Assembly (NCBI GenBank): GCA_027625915.1
Contig: JANTQA010000023.1
Span: 9,238,001 to 9,302,000 of the forward strand
Length of the DNA stretch: 64,000 nucleotides
From: Anaeramoeba flamelloides
Lineage: Eukaryota; Metamonada; Anaeramoebidae
Direction: 5' to 3'
Position 1 is the stretch's first letter. Each line of letters starts with the position of its first letter. Below are positions 1 through 14,246 of the stretch, in pieces. The notes below the pieces were generated by a model that saw nothing but the letters and a program-made list of their open reading frames with translations, did not search any database and was not told where the DNA came from. Position numbers and translations under genes: made by a program.

Positions 1-677
1 AATTCACACTAATTGAAAGATAGATCATTTAATACCCAAAATAACTAATTTTCATACACGATATATGGTATTTCTTTTTGAAATTCTAAGGATTGTAAAC
101 CTTAATAATTTATACCTATTGATAAAAAAAAACAATTTTTAAAAAAATCTGCTATTATAAGAAAAATTTAAAAGGCTAAATCATCAATATCCATACTCCA
201 GACTTTGAAAAACACATTTTTTAAATCTATTTTGATTTGGAGATCAGTTGTTAAAGAAATTTAATTTTTGGAAAAATGAATAATTAGTTATGGATTATTT
301 TAATAAATTATTTTTACACATTGTTAATCAATTCCAATTCAAAATTTTTAGCATAGCAAAATTTATTTAAAAAAAATAAATCTTATTAAATAAAATATAA
401 TAAATGTTAAATTTGAATCATTCACTAATTGAAATATTAATAATTATTAATAAATTACAATACCCAAAAAAATAAAATAACTATAAAACAAGATCATAAA
501 TATTGATTTAAATTTTATCGGAGTTGATATATATGTGTGTGTTTTGGTTTAAATGTGAAAAAAACACATATAATCTGTAAAAGGTGATTTCTTCATGAGA
601 AAATTTGTGAATTTTAAATATAAAAGTGCATAGGTACTCCTTTCTATAAAAAGTTATAATATAACTTTTCAACCTTA

Positions 678-875
678 CAGTCAGTTCCACTTTTAAGGCA
701 CAAACCTTCAACGAAATTTAAGGCACAATAAAAATCTCAAATTAAAGCACAAAATTGATAATTTTTGTTTTTTACAATTTATTTTACTAGAATCTGAATT
801 TTGTGCCTTAATTTGAGATTTTTTTTGTGTCTTAAATTTCGTTGAAGGTTTGTGCCTTAAAAGTGGAACTGACTG
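678..875. mobile_element. MITE family A, copy 1 (198 bp, near-perfect TIRs)
   Basis: The left end CAGTCAGTTCCACTTTTAAG recurs inverted at the right end, and the arms pair for about 80 bp with a roughly 40-bp spacer, so the whole element is a foldback. A TA dinucleotide precedes the left end here and in copy 2, as expected for Tc1/mariner-type insertion, but no right-hand TA is visible in this copy. It has no coding capacity. This is the best preserved of three copies (others at 2651-2847 and about 28429-28635). Confidence 0.85.
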
Positions 876-2650
876 AAAATATTTTTCAAAGATTAAGCTA
901 AATCAATTATCTAAATAAAAAAAGGATTAAAAAGGAAAATTGAAGAAATAAAAAATAAAAAATTTAAAAAGTAATAATAGAATAAAAAAAATTAAAAATT
1001 ATATGCGCTCTGATAACATTTGTATTTTTAGACCGTTAACCAAGATTTGAAACTAATTTTTCTTTTTATTAATAATACATTTTATGATAAAAATTAAAGA
1101 GTATCCTATGGTTATTGTATATATTTCATTTTCCTGGATTTACCCAGTAATATTCGATCTATTCCTTGACACTGATAAAAAGTCATTTTTTTTTGAATCT
1201 CTTATTAAATTTTCTGTTTTTTTTTTAATTATTTATTACCTTATATATAATAGTTTATATCATCAAAATTATCTTATATCTTATGTAAATATTTTATGAT
1301 TTTGTGGCTTTTTACACCTCTTGTTGGGTACCTATTAATACATTTTTGATGAGTTTTGGTTTTATTATATTTTTTGATGATTTTTTTTTTTTAGGTTTGG
1401 TTATTTTTCCATAAAGTTGTATCAAAATTGGGCTAATTTTGGTTTATAACATTACAAATCATAAACTCTTTTTAGTCAAAGTAGTCTAGTTCTATTAAAG
1501 AAATAGAACAATTTCTACAAGTTTAACACATTTTTCTTCTCTAAATAAATTTTCAATTTCTTGATCAAAGATCATTTTTTCTCATTTTGTAAAAAATTTT
1601 TTTTTTGTTTTTGACATTTTGTAATTATATTTTTTTTTTTTTCTTTTTTATTTTTTTTTTAAAAAATTAAATCAGAAAAAAAAAATGTTTGAAACCCCAT
1701 ATTAACATAAAGAATAGTGAGTCTTTGTAGGTTCTTTGAAAATACATACATTTGCAATTAAAAAATCTTATTATCAACAATTTTAACATCCTAAAAAAAT
1801 GAGGAATTTTGCATGATGTGTTCAAATGAAAGGTAACCAAAAAATTTTAAATATTTTTTTTTTTTTGAAATTTATTTTCGGTTCAGGTATTTATTTTATG
1901 ATTATCGACTCTAATATGAAGTTTATTGTTTCTCTTATTTCGAACCATTCTAAATTTTATTGATTCTTAATAATAAAGTTAATTTTTAATTTTTAACTAA
2001 ACCACTTGGAGTGAAATGGTGTACAATTTTTTGATATACGTGAAGATTACTATCTGTGTTGTTTTGACTGAAAACTACTCTTGATAGGATTATCAATTTT
2101 CTTCATAGTTCTTGAAAGATATAGCCGTTTCCCACATGTTAAAGTGGCTACTGGTAGCTATATTTATTTTATCAGTGAAGAGTATTGTCATTGGAGAGTA
2201 AATTATATAGTCATTGGATTATTTTAATTAATCTTAAAATTTTAAAATAAATATTATTGAATAAATGCAATTGGATTTTTTAATGAAGGATCGCAACTAT
2301 TAATAAAATTTTTGGGAAATTTTATTTCTAACTAGTGTTCAAAATTTATATAGACGTGTCGCTATAATAAAATTCTATTAAATATAAATTAATATTTAGA
2401 ATGTTCAAGAAATAACGATAGAGTAGTAAACATTGTGTGTTTTTAACTTACAATAATTAGGTTAATATTTAATACACGATCAAAATACAAGTTGACTTTA
2501 GAAATAAAAAAATCAAATTATATTTGGAAAACATTATATAAACAAGAAAAAATATTCTTTTAAAAAAATCTAAAATGGAATTATTAAGACACCAAAAGGT
2601 TGAATTTAAGTGCTTTAAAGAAAAAAAAAAAAGAAACAGATTTTTTTTTA

Positions 2651-2847
2651 CAGTCAGTTTCACTTTTAAGGCACAAACTTTCATCGAAATTTAAAACACA
2701 ATTAAAATCCCAAATTAATGCACAAAATTTGTATTTTTTTTTTTTACAATTTATTTTACTAGAAACGGAATTTTGTGTCTTAATTTGAAATTTTAATTGT
2801 GCCTTAAATTTCTTTGAAAGTTTGTGCCTTAAAAGTGAAAATGTCTT
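2651..2847. mobile_element. MITE family A, copy 2
   Basis: Same length (197 bp) and same foldback layout as the copy at 678-875. It begins TA-CAGTCAGTTTCACTTTTA; the right arm is more diverged at its outer end. The arms contain the repeated word GCACAAA/TTTGTGCC. Confidence 0.8.
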
Positions 2848-3344
2848 TAATTTTATTCAAAAAAATCATATTCATCTTTTCAAAATTTTCTTTATATAAC
2901 AAAAATTCTTAAAACAAAAGTACTTGATATTTTCTATCCATTTACTTTATTTCAAGTTTTAAACTCTAAAGTAGTTATAAATCTGAAAAGGGTATTTATT
3001 CTTATCTTTAAAATACCAAAAATTTATTTATATATATATATATATATAAATTTTCAGTTTTATGTTTCAAGGTTTTCTTCCTGAACTATTTACACAACAT
3101 AACTTTTTCTTTTTATACAATTTAAAGATTTACTTGAGAGATACCGAAATACACTAAACCCAAGAATTGCAATATATGTTTTAAAATAAAACCCATACTT
3201 TTTGTTTTTTATTTCGATATAGTATCTATTTGGCTATAAAAGAGCACATTTATGTTAAAATCAATTTTAAAGGTTTATAGATTTTTTGAGAAAATTTTAA
3301 ATTATGAATGTAAATATTTATAAGATTATGGTAATTTTATTAAT

Positions 3345-4062
3345 TATTCACAACAAGGAAAAAATAAATTCTGAAAATAAAATTTAGCCAAAACTACATT
3401 TTGGATTTCTGCTATAAATCTTTTAAAAATTATTTTTTCAAAGTTATGATGTTTTTTTCTAATTAAGAAAAGATTGCAATTGAAGTCATTAAGATACGAA
3501 TACCACTTTTTAAAAACCACAGACTTTTGAAACAAAAACGTCATTTTTTTGGTGTTTTATGTTTTGAAATTAGTAACAACAAATTAACTTTATATCGAAC
3601 ATTAAGAGTGAAAAAATTATAAATGTTCAGAAAAATTGTAGAAATGAAAAAGGGAATATAAGTTAAAATTATTCATAAAAAAAAAAATAAAATGATAAAA
3701 AATATTACAAAAACAGAAAAAAAAAACAGTTTTTCAATTTAATTTAGTGATATCTCTTGATTGAACTATTTTGTGCTATTTTAAAATTAAAAAAACTGAT
3801 TCTTTTTAGACTATTAAAAAAATAGATTCAAATAATCCCTACATTAAGTCAAATAATTTTTTTTTTAATTATACAATACAAAATGAAAAAAATATTATAG
3901 AAAACCTTCATTTTTTTTTTCCAATTCCCATTAATATCTAATAAAGTAGTAAACCTTTTTCAAAATTATTATATATATTGTGTTTATTATCCCAGTGTAT
4001 TTCAAAAAGACAAAATTTAGAGATTTTTTTTTGAAAAAATTTTGCTTGTCTTGTTGTGTTAT
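3345..4062. repeat. Dispersed repeat B, copy 1 (distal block)
   Basis: About 700 bp that align with 18391-19092, for example the shared words aaggaaaaaataaattctgaaa and ttcaaagttatgat near the start. A separate block at about 330-490 aligns with 17797-17965. In copy 2 the two blocks are only about 430 bp apart, against about 2.85 kb here, so copy 1 carries extra DNA or copy 2 a deletion. No terminal repeats or coding region were recognised. Confidence 0.6.
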
Positions 4063-6294
4063 TCAAAAAATTACATAAATTATATTTATTTTTATACTCT
4101 ATTTTTTAAGGGGAAAATACTATATTTGATCCCCCATTGTTAGAATTTCCTTTTTCAAGTGGGGATTTTGAAAGCTAATAATATAGACACCTTATTTATT
4201 ATCCATTTCGTAAATAATTTTATTTTATGCTTTTCGAAAACAGAATATGTCTTTTGATTTTGAAACAGTTTTTTGTCAATTATGTACGAATTACTTAACC
4301 CAGTGATTAATTATCAACATAAAAACCTAATAATTAATTTATTATTTCTTTTTTTTAAAAAGGCATATACATTTCTAATCGATCCCAAACAAGTTTGAAA
4401 ATAATAGGTAAAATAACTAAAAGTTAATTATTTAATGTTTTCCAAAACCCCCCCTTTTTTGACCAACAAATAAGTTCTTAAACAACTGAATCCATGTAAG
4501 TCCAATAGGTCACCATTCAATTGTGGCCATAAACAATTAAAAATAAAAAATAAAAAAAAAAAACCTTTTTTTTTTCAAACTAATCCTCATTTCGAAACAA
4601 ATTTAAGAGCGATATTTATCAACTTTATCGACATTAGATTGATAACTCAAACTTTAAATTTGTCTATATATGTTTTTTTTATCATAAACACATCATTTTT
4701 AATTGAATTGAATAACAAGCAGTACTATTTCACTCTCAAAATTTTTGGTGTCTTTTTAACCAATGAGAAATCAGATGCTTTTCTTTTGACTACAAAATAA
4801 TTTAAATTTCGACTCTTCATTCATAGTCACTAATCTATTATTACCCCACCTTTTAAATCAAATTAACAAAAACAGTTACAGAGTTTAGGTTTTGATCCCA
4901 AAGTAAAAATCATCTGCTTTCTTGCTTGTTACCAAATAGTTACCTTGTCAATTAGTGTTTTTTTGTTTACTGATTGACAACACTTCCCTTTGGTGAGCCG
5001 ATCCTTGAAATAATAAAAATCTGAATAGTTCGAAATGAAAAACCTGAAAATGTTGAATTTTTTTACAAAGGTTTATAGATTTGCAGAATCGCTTTTCATA
5101 CTATGAGTGTATTCTAAAATCGGAAACAATAACAAAATGATCTACTGGTTCCATTTTTTTGCAACACAAAATAGTTATTTGAGATCAACAAAAATAAACA
5201 ATCACTAATAATAAATTAAGTGTTTCCCATTAAACCGATACTTTATTTTTGATTAGTCTTGTTCTATTAAAACATACTATTCGGAAAACCACCCCAAATT
5301 ATCTCAATTATTCGTTGAAGATTTTTAAAAACCATCACAATTTATGAAAAGAAATTCACTAAAATTTTTCGAAATTATTTGTGATTTTTATTCGTTATAA
5401 AGCTGTTGATCGAGTGGAAAATCTTTTCTCATAAACACTGGCTTTATTTGATGAGATAAATAATCCTGAGTTGCCTTCTTTTGAAGATTTTCTTTTTAAA
5501 GTAGAAATTTTAAAAAATCAACTCCATATTTACTTTTTGTTTGTTATTGGTTTCTTTGATCACATAACCAATGAAAATGGAAAAAAAAAAGGATAATTGA
5601 TATTTTCCATTTATTTGCACGGTTTGGAAAGTAATTACGGGTTATTTTCACAAAAGTGCTATGTTACATTGTTTTCTATTTCTCAAAAGACAAAACCATT
5701 GTTACTAAACTGACAAGATTTTCTTTGGTTTTCATCAGGCAAGGTTGAAATTTTTTACAAGCAAAATTTTTAAGATTAAAAAGTTCTAATTCGAATAAAT
5801 AAAAAAAAAAGTTAAATTTTAATTGTTCTAAAAATTGCATCACATACAGGTAGTTGCAAAAACAAAAAAAGAAGAATTAGGACAAACCAAAAAGAAAGTA
5901 AAAAAATATTTAGTTAGAATAGTTTACAAAATAACAAGAAAAAAATATCTTTTTTTTTATTTTTTTGTAAAAAGTAAGAAAATCTCAAATTGATCAAAAA
6001 AAATGCCAAATAAGCATTGTCTGAAACAAAACTGTGATATTTTTTTACTTCTTTCAAGGAGATTTTAATTGAACAATTTTAGTCAAGAAGGTTTAAGGCC
6101 AGAGAGGTCAAATAATCTTAAAACCTTTGAATAACAAATCTTCTTTTTCTTGCCTGCCCTATGTAAAAACGACAGAGTGTATTATTTGGGCGGAAATAAT
6201 ACCCTGATTCTTCTTTTATCAATGATTGAAGACATCATCTAAAATTTATTTTTTTATTCTTTGTTCTTTTTTCACTTCCAAAAAAAAATTCAAA

Positions 6295-7329
6295 ATGACA
6301 AATTTGGTTTATAATTTTATTTTTGAAACAACACCTAGAAAAAGAACACATGAACAAACAAAGGAGACAGAACTCAAAAAAGCCAAATCACGTAAATTGC
6401 TGAAAACAAAATCAAATTTAACAACAGAGACAAGGCCCAACCATAATAAACAAAAAGAAGAACCCCAATTGATTCAACAAAACAGCACCCTTGATACACA
6501 AGATTTGGTATGGTTTTTACTTCCTTTATTATTCTCTCTCAAAAAAAAAAAAAAAAAAAAAAAAAAGAACATTAAATAAATTTTTCGATTTTGTAAAAAA
6601 ACCAAACAAAGGATCCTAATCTGTTTTACCCAATTGCCTTTTTTCTTGTTTTTTTTTTAAATATCTCGTGGTGGCTCTAAATATCTCACCAATCTACAAT
6701 AGGGCACAACCGTTTTACAATTAAAAAATAGTCCATATCGAAACCAAATCCATTTGCTGCCTGACAAGAGCAAACAGGATCAAGAAAAGCCCACGCTCTG
6801 CTTAGACTTGGACCAAACTTTAATATATGGATCCTTCGAACCTTTTAAAGATTATGATTTTGTTGTCCCGATTGATGGCTTTCCTGATCAGTTGGTTTAT
6901 GTGAAAAAAAGGCCACACTTGGAGTATTTTTTGAAGAGATGCTCAGAACTGTTTGAAGTTGTAATTTACACAGCCTCGGACCACCGTTACGCTTCACCAA
7001 TACTCGACCAAATTGATCTCAAAAATCAATACATTAGACATAGACTGTATCGCCATTGCTGTTGGAGAATCGAGGGGCTTGGGTTTTTAAAAGACTTGTC
7101 AATTTTAAATAGAGACATCTCCAAAGTGACCCTTGTCGACGACAGCCCCGTGTCTTTCCTTTTGAACCCTGAAAATGGATTACACATCAGCCCCTTTGTA
7201 ATCGGTTTTAATTCACTCATGGAATTTGATTCAGAAGACATAGAACTCCTCCAGGTTTTATACCTTTTCGAAAACCAATTTTTTTCTTCTCATCAAAAAA
7301 AAGTATCCACTCAAAAACTTCATTTATAG
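6295..7329 (+). CDS. SCP/FCP1-type HAD phosphatase (CTD small phosphatase-like), two exons
   Basis: The gene joins exon 6295-6507 and exon 6703-7329, giving about 279 residues. The 195-bp intron (GTATGG...AATAG, phase 0) contains a long A run. Residues 1-71 are a lysine/threonine-rich, low-complexity tail. The HAD phosphatase domain follows, with the DLDQT signature (nucleophile Asp106, Asp108), VYVKKRP, the motif VVIYTAS, KDLS and LVDDSP, in the order seen in CTD small phosphatases, which remove serine phosphate from the RNA polymerase II tail or SMAD-like targets. The first ATG of exon 1 is the chosen start; the frame upstream of it has no other ATG. The usual DNSP appears as DDSP, a mild change that keeps the Mg-binding acid. 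There is no transmembrane segment, so TIM50 or Dullard-type anchoring is unlikely. The family call is solid; the substrate is unknown. Confidence 0.92.
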
Positions 7330-7430
7330 AGAGTGGTTTTTTTGGTGTTTGATTTTTTTTCTGTAATTTTACAACTAAAATTGTATTTATATCTTGCCTT
7401 TTATTAAAATAATAAATTTTCTTTAATTTT

Positions 7431-7464
<34 letters not shown>

Positions 7465-8894
7465 CTTCAATTGATTTTATTTTTTAATTGAAAATTTGGA
7501 TTATAATTCATTCAATTTGATTAGAATTCATCCACCTTTTGAACTTTGGGGATGAAAGTCAATTTATATTTTATCTATTTTCCTCTTTTTTTAATTATTT
7601 TCCTAACGGAAATTTTGGTTTTGAACGAGTTCTGGTAGTATTGATAATCTTACCTCTGATCTGTTTTTTGGATTGTAAAAACGATTACCTTCATTTAGTA
7701 AGAAATTAGATTATTACAAAAACATCAACTTTTCGAAATTTAGTAACAAAGTTCCCCAAAATTCACAAGATCCTATAAAAGGGAACTGTTAAATTACAAA
7801 CTTTTTGCAAATAATCTGTTGTTTTTAATTTTCACCTTTTTTAAAAATAAAAAAGGAGTAAAATTTTTCTTCTTTTTTTCAATAACTTAAATTTAAAAAA
7901 TATTATCCATTTCCGAAATTAATAAACATGAGGATTTTTGATTTGCAGCGAAGAATTAAACCCATTGGTAACAGTTTTTTGAATACAATTACTTATTAAT
8001 TTTTGTATTTTTGGCAAAACTGTTCAAAAATAAAATCTGAAATTAAAAGTAGATTTTCTACATTATTTACTATTAGTTTATTGGTTCAATCAATGAGTTT
8101 GGTTTGTGTGTTGTTGTTTCAGAATTCGTACTGAAGATTTCCGATTTATGAAAATCCTCAAAAAATAAAAACTTGAAAATAAAGCAAATGAGAAAAAAAC
8201 TTCTTTTTGTTTAATAATATTTGTTTTTTATTTTCTTTCATAAAACAACTAGAACAATCAACAAAAGTGAATGATTAACAGAATATTTGGTAAATGTATT
8301 ACAGAAGATTTTCTCAAATAAGATCAAAAAAAAATTTGTTTACTGTTATTTTCCAATTAAGAAATCAAATTTTTGATACAAGTCTATAAATATTTTGCTG
8401 GTTATGACTGAAAAAACCCATACCCTTTCAAAAATCATATAGGTATGGGATTTTTAGACACTTAAAATCTTACATATTGAAATTTCGGATAAGATTGATC
8501 TTGAGGGGAACTCGATTTGAATAATATTACTTTTGTTATTATTTTTCAATAAAATCAATGAAAAATAATCAACAAAGTTTGCAAAATCGTTTTACGAATT
8601 ACTGTTTTGTTGAAAAAGCCCGACTATCTCAAAATCAAAAAGAAAATGCAACCTCTTGAAAATTATTTAAACTTTTTTTCTGAACTTTCTGACAACTTTT
8701 ATTTTCGGCAATTCGATTTTAACATAAAGAGATATTTTAACTAACGACTAACTCAATTTCTAGTGATTAACCATTAAAATTGATTAAAAATTTGAAAAGA
8801 TTGAAAAATAAATACAAACAGAAAAACTATCAGAAATTAATAATTCTTGTTTTGAGATTTCTTTGTGTTTTATTCGATCTAAAAATAATAGAAA

Positions 8895-9265
8895 TAGTTT
8901 TTAATTTCGTTTTGAAACAAAAAAATCCAAACTTTAAAATGAAAAACATCAATAGTGTAAGCTTTTTTTTGTAAAAAAGACCATTTGAAAAAATCAAAAA
9001 AAAATTTCGAAAGTAAAAATAGAAAAAAAAAATAATTTAATCCAATTTCAGTTTTTTCTTAGTGAGAACGATTTTTTCTCTTAATTTTCCTTCTGTTTAA
9101 ACAAAACACTCAAGAGCTCAAAAAATTCCACCTTTCAATACTATGAAAGAAGGGACGCAAAACTAAAATCAAAACCATAATAATTTCGAACACTCACAAA
9201 GCTAAATCAGAAAAAAAAACAATTATTTTAACAAAATTTCCAAAACAATATTTAAATTTTTGGAA
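8895..9265. repeat. Direct repeat C, copy 1
   Basis: About 370 bp matching 10527-10897 in the same orientation. Both contain tttcgttttgaaacaaaa, accatttgaaaaaatc, aaaaaattccacctttcaat and end in aaatttttggaaaaa. The 1.26 kb between the copies has no coding potential. The ends lack clear LTR features, so I leave it as an unclassified direct repeat. Confidence 0.75.
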
Positions 9266-10526
9266 AAATATCAAAATATAAAAGACATGAGTATTGGACA
9301 TATTGTATAGAAAAAGAGTGCTGTGCAATATTATAATTTATTTTCCTACCATTTGTATATCATTGAATTGAAATAAACTTTTCACTTTTAATCATTTTAT
9401 GAAATAGAATTTTAACAAATAATAGTTAATTATTTTGCTTCGAATTGAATTAACTAAATCGAAATTTTTTTAAAAATCTGGACCAATGAATTTTTATTCT
9501 TGAGAATTAAATCAAAACTTGACTGCAAGAAAATAAATGTTACTTCGGCTTTCGAAAACACTTATACAAATTATTCCTCCAAGATTGTCAAAAATACTCT
9601 TGAAAAGTAATAAATGTGGAGACAAATTGTGATGGCGTTTGACTGTAATTGTTCAGAGACAATTGGAATTTTCAAACCGAGAAAGTTCATTTTCAGACTT
9701 GAAGACTTTATGATCTTTTAAAAATTATCCTAATTTGTTTAGAGAAAAACAGAAAGTGACAAAAAAAAAATATGTAAGAATTTTGGTTTAAAGTAAACTG
9801 AAAAATTTTGCACTTTTTGAGAAATTCAGGCTGTAGAAGAGGTTTCCTTCTTAACCTCATTTTTTGAAAAAACGAATAAGGTGTAAAAAATTTCTCTATT
9901 TTATCAAATTATATGTTCAATTTACTCAGCATTTATGTGGTATATATTGACGATATCAACTCTTTTTCAAGTTATCAGTATTGCGAACAAGATCAATAAT
10001 TATTGTTTTTTTGAATATTTACTTTTCGTTCAAAATAAAAATTATTTATTTTGATTTTATTTGAATAATTTAATTCGAAAGGAATTACATATAATACTTC
10101 AGAATAATTTTTTTTTAATCTTTTTAAGAGATCAGAGCTTTGTTTGGAAATATACTTTTTAAAAATATGATTAAATCTATTTTTCCCCCAATTTACCAGA
10201 TATATCAATTTTCTGAGCTTGTTGGGTTTTACTCTTATTTGGTAAAAAAATAGGAAAGAATTTTTACCTACTTTTACTTTGTTTTTTTTACAAATCGGGT
10301 CGATAGTGACTTAAATTATAATTCTGATACCAATTTGAAAAAGGGAAAATGAAACCCGAATTATGAAATCCCCCCCCTTTATATTATAAATACCAGTTAG
10401 GTATGTTCAATTAACCCTGTTTTATGATTTCTTTGAGATTAAAAAAAATTTAGATATTGGTCAAAATATAGAATTGTTGTTTTTTTATTAGAAAAAGAGA
10501 AAGTTAGATTTTAAAGTAAACGATAT

Positions 10527-10897
10527 AGTTTTTTTTTTCGTTTTGAAACAAAAAAAAAGGAAACTTTAAATTGAAAAACATCAACCGGAGAACTGTTGGC
10601 TTCAAAAAAGGCCATTTGAAAAAATCAAAAAAACTTTCAAAAGTAAAAATAGAAAACAAATTATTCTTTAATACAATTTCCGTTTTTTTCTTTCTGAGAA
10701 CGATTTTTTCTCTTAATTTTCCATCTGATAAGTCAAAACACCCACTACCTCAAAAAATTCCACCTTTCAATACTATGAAAGAAAGGAAGCAAAAGTACGG
10801 TCAAAATCACAATTATTTCAAACCCTTACAAAGCTAAATCAGATAAAAAAACAATTATTTTAACAAAATTTCCAAAACAATATTTAAATTTTTGGAA
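10527..10897. repeat. Direct repeat C, copy 2
   Basis: Second copy of the repeat at 8895-9265. An 88-codon open frame inside it (10571-10837) opens with TTG and is absent as an open frame from copy 1, so I do not treat it as a gene. Confidence 0.75.
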
Positions 10898-11424
10898 AAA
10901 AGAGAAAATACAAAAACTTGTTTTATGGAACAGACAGAGAGTATAATTATGAAATAAGAATATTTTTTTTCAAAAGTACACACATAAATATCCACTAATC
11001 ATTGATCATTCTTAATGTAATATTTTTAATGAACCTAAATCTCACCTTTGTAGTTTTTTTATTAAAAAATTTCAAAAGAGTGATTGACTCGATTAAAAAA
11101 TTGAAAATTAACAAATTCAGATTTTTTCTTACAAAATTTAAGTAATTTATGGAAAAAAAAATTACGAATTATATACAAGTTGTTTGGTTCAATTATAAAA
11201 ACTAGAACTGACACCTAATTTACTAAACTTTTCAAAATAAATTGTACAAATAATCCAATTTTTACAAAATACTGATAAATTCACAAATTGGAGTTCAATT
11301 TTTTGTTTACTTTCCTTTTTTAGAAATTTTTTTATGAACTTTCGTTGAATAAGAATTTTATTGGTTTAAATGTTATAAAAAATAAAAATTGATTGAGAAC
11401 AAGATTATTCTCTAAATATATATA

Positions 11425-11622
11425 TATTGAAATTTGTGACCCAATGAAATAATAAATTGTAAAAAATTTATCCTTTAGTATTCAAGAACAACTAATAATT
11501 ATATCTGATTTTTAATTCACTTTTAAATCATTCGAAATATATCAAAAATTGATATATAAAAAATTATTAAAAAAACAAAAGAAAAGCAAAAACTTTAAAA
11601 AAGTGAGTCACAATTTTTGAAA
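11425..11622. mobile_element. MITE family N, copy 2
   Basis: About 198 bp bounded by inverted copies of TTTCAAAAATTGTGACTCAC (left end diverged). The partner copy at 44143-44345 has better matching ends. There is no coding capacity. Confidence 0.65.
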
Positions 11623-12471
11623 TAAGCATTACCGATTTTTTATTACTGAACTTTCACTAAAAAAAAAAGTTAACAAGAAGAAAATTTACTAATATTAAAT
11701 TCATTTCAAAAGAGATTACATAGATTCAATTTTCATAGTGATTATTTCCAAATTTGAAGATCTTTTTTTTTTTCTACATGATCTTTTGTAAAAAAAAAAG
11801 TAATCAAAAAAAAAAAAAAGAAAAACAAAAACAAAACTAAAGCATACAAAGGAAAAAAAAAAAAAGAAAAAAAAAAAAACCATAACTTGAAAAAGTAAAC
11901 AAAAATTTACAAAATTACAAAAAATCATTCTCGTCCACTTATATGATAATATTTTTTTGATTAGAATCCAAGATAAGCCCCCCCAAAAAACTTTGATTAA
12001 CATTACCAAACGAGTTGAAATTTTGAAAAATAGTTTAGTTTGAACAACTTTTTAATCAAAATTTTATTACATACTGTTTAAAAATTTCTCAATAAAATAT
12101 TATGCTCCCCCACCTTTTTTTTTTAATTAAAGTTTGAAGGGTGAGTTTAGATGATAACAAAAACATTATACTAATACATAAACTTGACCATGGTTAGATC
12201 TTTAAAAATTAAAACTGAAATCGATCTTATTATATCATAAACAAACCAAAATAACAAAGCAAAATGTACTGAAAACAGGTAGGTGTGAACCGAAAAAACC
12301 TTTATATATAATCTCACTAGTTGACACATTGTGCAGATCAAGATTGTAAAGTAAATGGTTTGTATAGGAATTGTACAAAAACAGGATTTGGCTAACCCCA
12401 TCCAAGAAATAACACATATACTAAAAAATATTAAATTTTATTCCTGATAAGAGAAAATTCTGGTCATTTCC

Positions 12472-13753
12472 AATTGGAGTATAGGTGATGTAATGCTTAA
12501 GTTACCATAAAGTTACAAAAATCAAAATTTCTTGAAAAAATTGCCATATTGTAGAAAATTATGATATTCAATATTATTGTGATATTATAACAAATCATGA
12601 TATTCTAATAAAAACGTGATAGTTATTAAAAAATTGTGATAAATACCCCAATATCACAATTAAAAAGTAATCACAAAATAATAGTTTATGTGTTTTGGTA
12701 CTAATTCAGCAATATTTTTACAAAGAAATTTATTTTGGATCAAAAAACAGATTATGTGAAAAAAGTTATTCTTTTGAAGAACAACAAAAAATAGATACAT
12801 GATCCAATCAAGGATCAGATCAAAGAGTTTTATTGTATTTTTCTTTTGATTTGGTTGACAAACCTTATCAATCCTTTGAGATCAACGAAAATAATAACTA
12901 TTGATAAATAAATATTTTCTCTCTATGAATCCTGGCGGTGTATTAAACTTCCTTCAATAAAAGAGTTTCTAAAACAAAACAACCCTTCACCTATTTACTC
13001 TCAAGAACGTATTCTTTGGTGAAAAAATTTTCAATATTTGAGGAAAGCGAAAGAAGTTGGATAACTTTCCAAAAGCTTTCACAACTCCTTGCCAGATGAA
13101 TCACCTATTATTAAGGTGACTCATACAATTCTATTCTTCTTCTTATTCTTCTTCTATGAGTATCTTTGTCGTTTTCAGAAAACACAATTAGAGCTAAGTG
13201 GTTTTTGTTTGATGGATCACCAATAAGAAGTTAAATTACTCTTGCAACTTTTTGGTTATTTAATTTGTGAAGGTAATAACTACAAATTTAAAAAAATAGA
13301 TTTATTTGTAATTCAAGTATATTGCTTTAATGGGTTATTATTTTTTTGATAATAAAATTTGTTGGAGGTTATAAATTTTGTATAAAAAAAATAGCCGAAA
13401 AGAAAAGAATTTTTTCCACTACAAAAATTCTCATTCAGTTTATAAAAGTTTTCTGTCTTTCAAAACTATCAAAAACTTGAAGACAATTTACGACCCTTAC
13501 AAAAAATTTTGAAATATTTTAAAGGAGGAAAGCGTTCTATAAGTCTAAAGGTTATTTCAACTTCAAGAGATTTTAAAAAGATTTCAAAAAAATAATTTTT
13601 CATTTTTTCGCGATAATATGAATTTAGCAATAATCTGGAATATCGCAATTTTATGATTTTTCGTAATAAAGTTGGACTAATCGCGATTTTACAAATATTA
13701 TCACCCATTAATTGCGTATATTATAACAATAGATGTTATTATAAAAAGCTCTA
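12472..13753. mobile_element. Element D, copy 1 (1.28 kb, subterminal repeats)
   Basis: This copy aligns end to end with 22845-24130. Both ends carry arrays of short words of the type atcgcgat/atcacgat/aatcgtgata: on the left at about 12550-12670 and on the right, in inverted sense, at about 13600-13700. The outer ends are diverged copies of TAGAGGTTTTGAT. It has no transposase and looks like a non-autonomous DNA transposon with subterminal transposase-binding repeats. Confidence 0.7.
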
Positions 13754-14246
13754 ATATTAATGATTTTATAATTTTTTTTAAAAGATTATATGTATTTTAT
13801 ATATTTTTCAAACCCTAAAAATATAATATTAGATGACAAAACTCAAATATTACAAAATTATTTTTAAAAATTTCTTATAATTTAAATTTCAAGAACTCTT
13901 CAAAAAATAATATAATCATTCTTATCCATGCAAGACTTAATTTAATAAGGATAATTGAATTTTAGAAAAAAAAAAATTGAAAAGATAAAAAAATAATGAT
14001 AAAAAAATGATTACTAACAAGAATTTTATTCAAAATAATTTAAAAATTATACAATGATATTAACCAAAAAATTACAAATTACAAAATTATCATAAAAAAT
14101 AATAATAAAATATTGAAATATTTTATACAATATTAAAGTAGTTTAAATAAAATTATAATATAAAACAAATAAATTTATTAATGTCATCAAATTTTAAATC
14201 CCAATAAAAAACAGAGTTAATAAAAATGACATTTGAATACTTTTTA

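Larger units (their letters stand above)
1..6294. other. Intergenic region, gene-poor, repeat-bearing
   Basis: No convincing gene was found. Open frames here are short, A/T-driven and lack family resemblance. The stretch holds two copies of the 198-bp MITE family A, a block at about 330-490 and another at about 3345-4062 that recur at 17.8-19.1 kb (family B), and a TA microsatellite near 3030-3048. The last 2 kb upstream of the phosphatase gene (4.1-6.2 kb) is less monotonous and may contain its promoter, but no specific element was recognised. Confidence 0.6.

Noticed and set aside
8895-10897. Direct repeat pair C as LTRs of a short element
   Set aside because: No TG...CA ends, no primer-binding site, and the 1.26 kb between the copies has no coding potential. 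Kept as an unclassified direct repeat.
11716-12009. 97-codon minus-strand frame with phenylalanine runs
   Set aside because: Generated by A-rich runs on the + strand; no Met-led domain or splice context.
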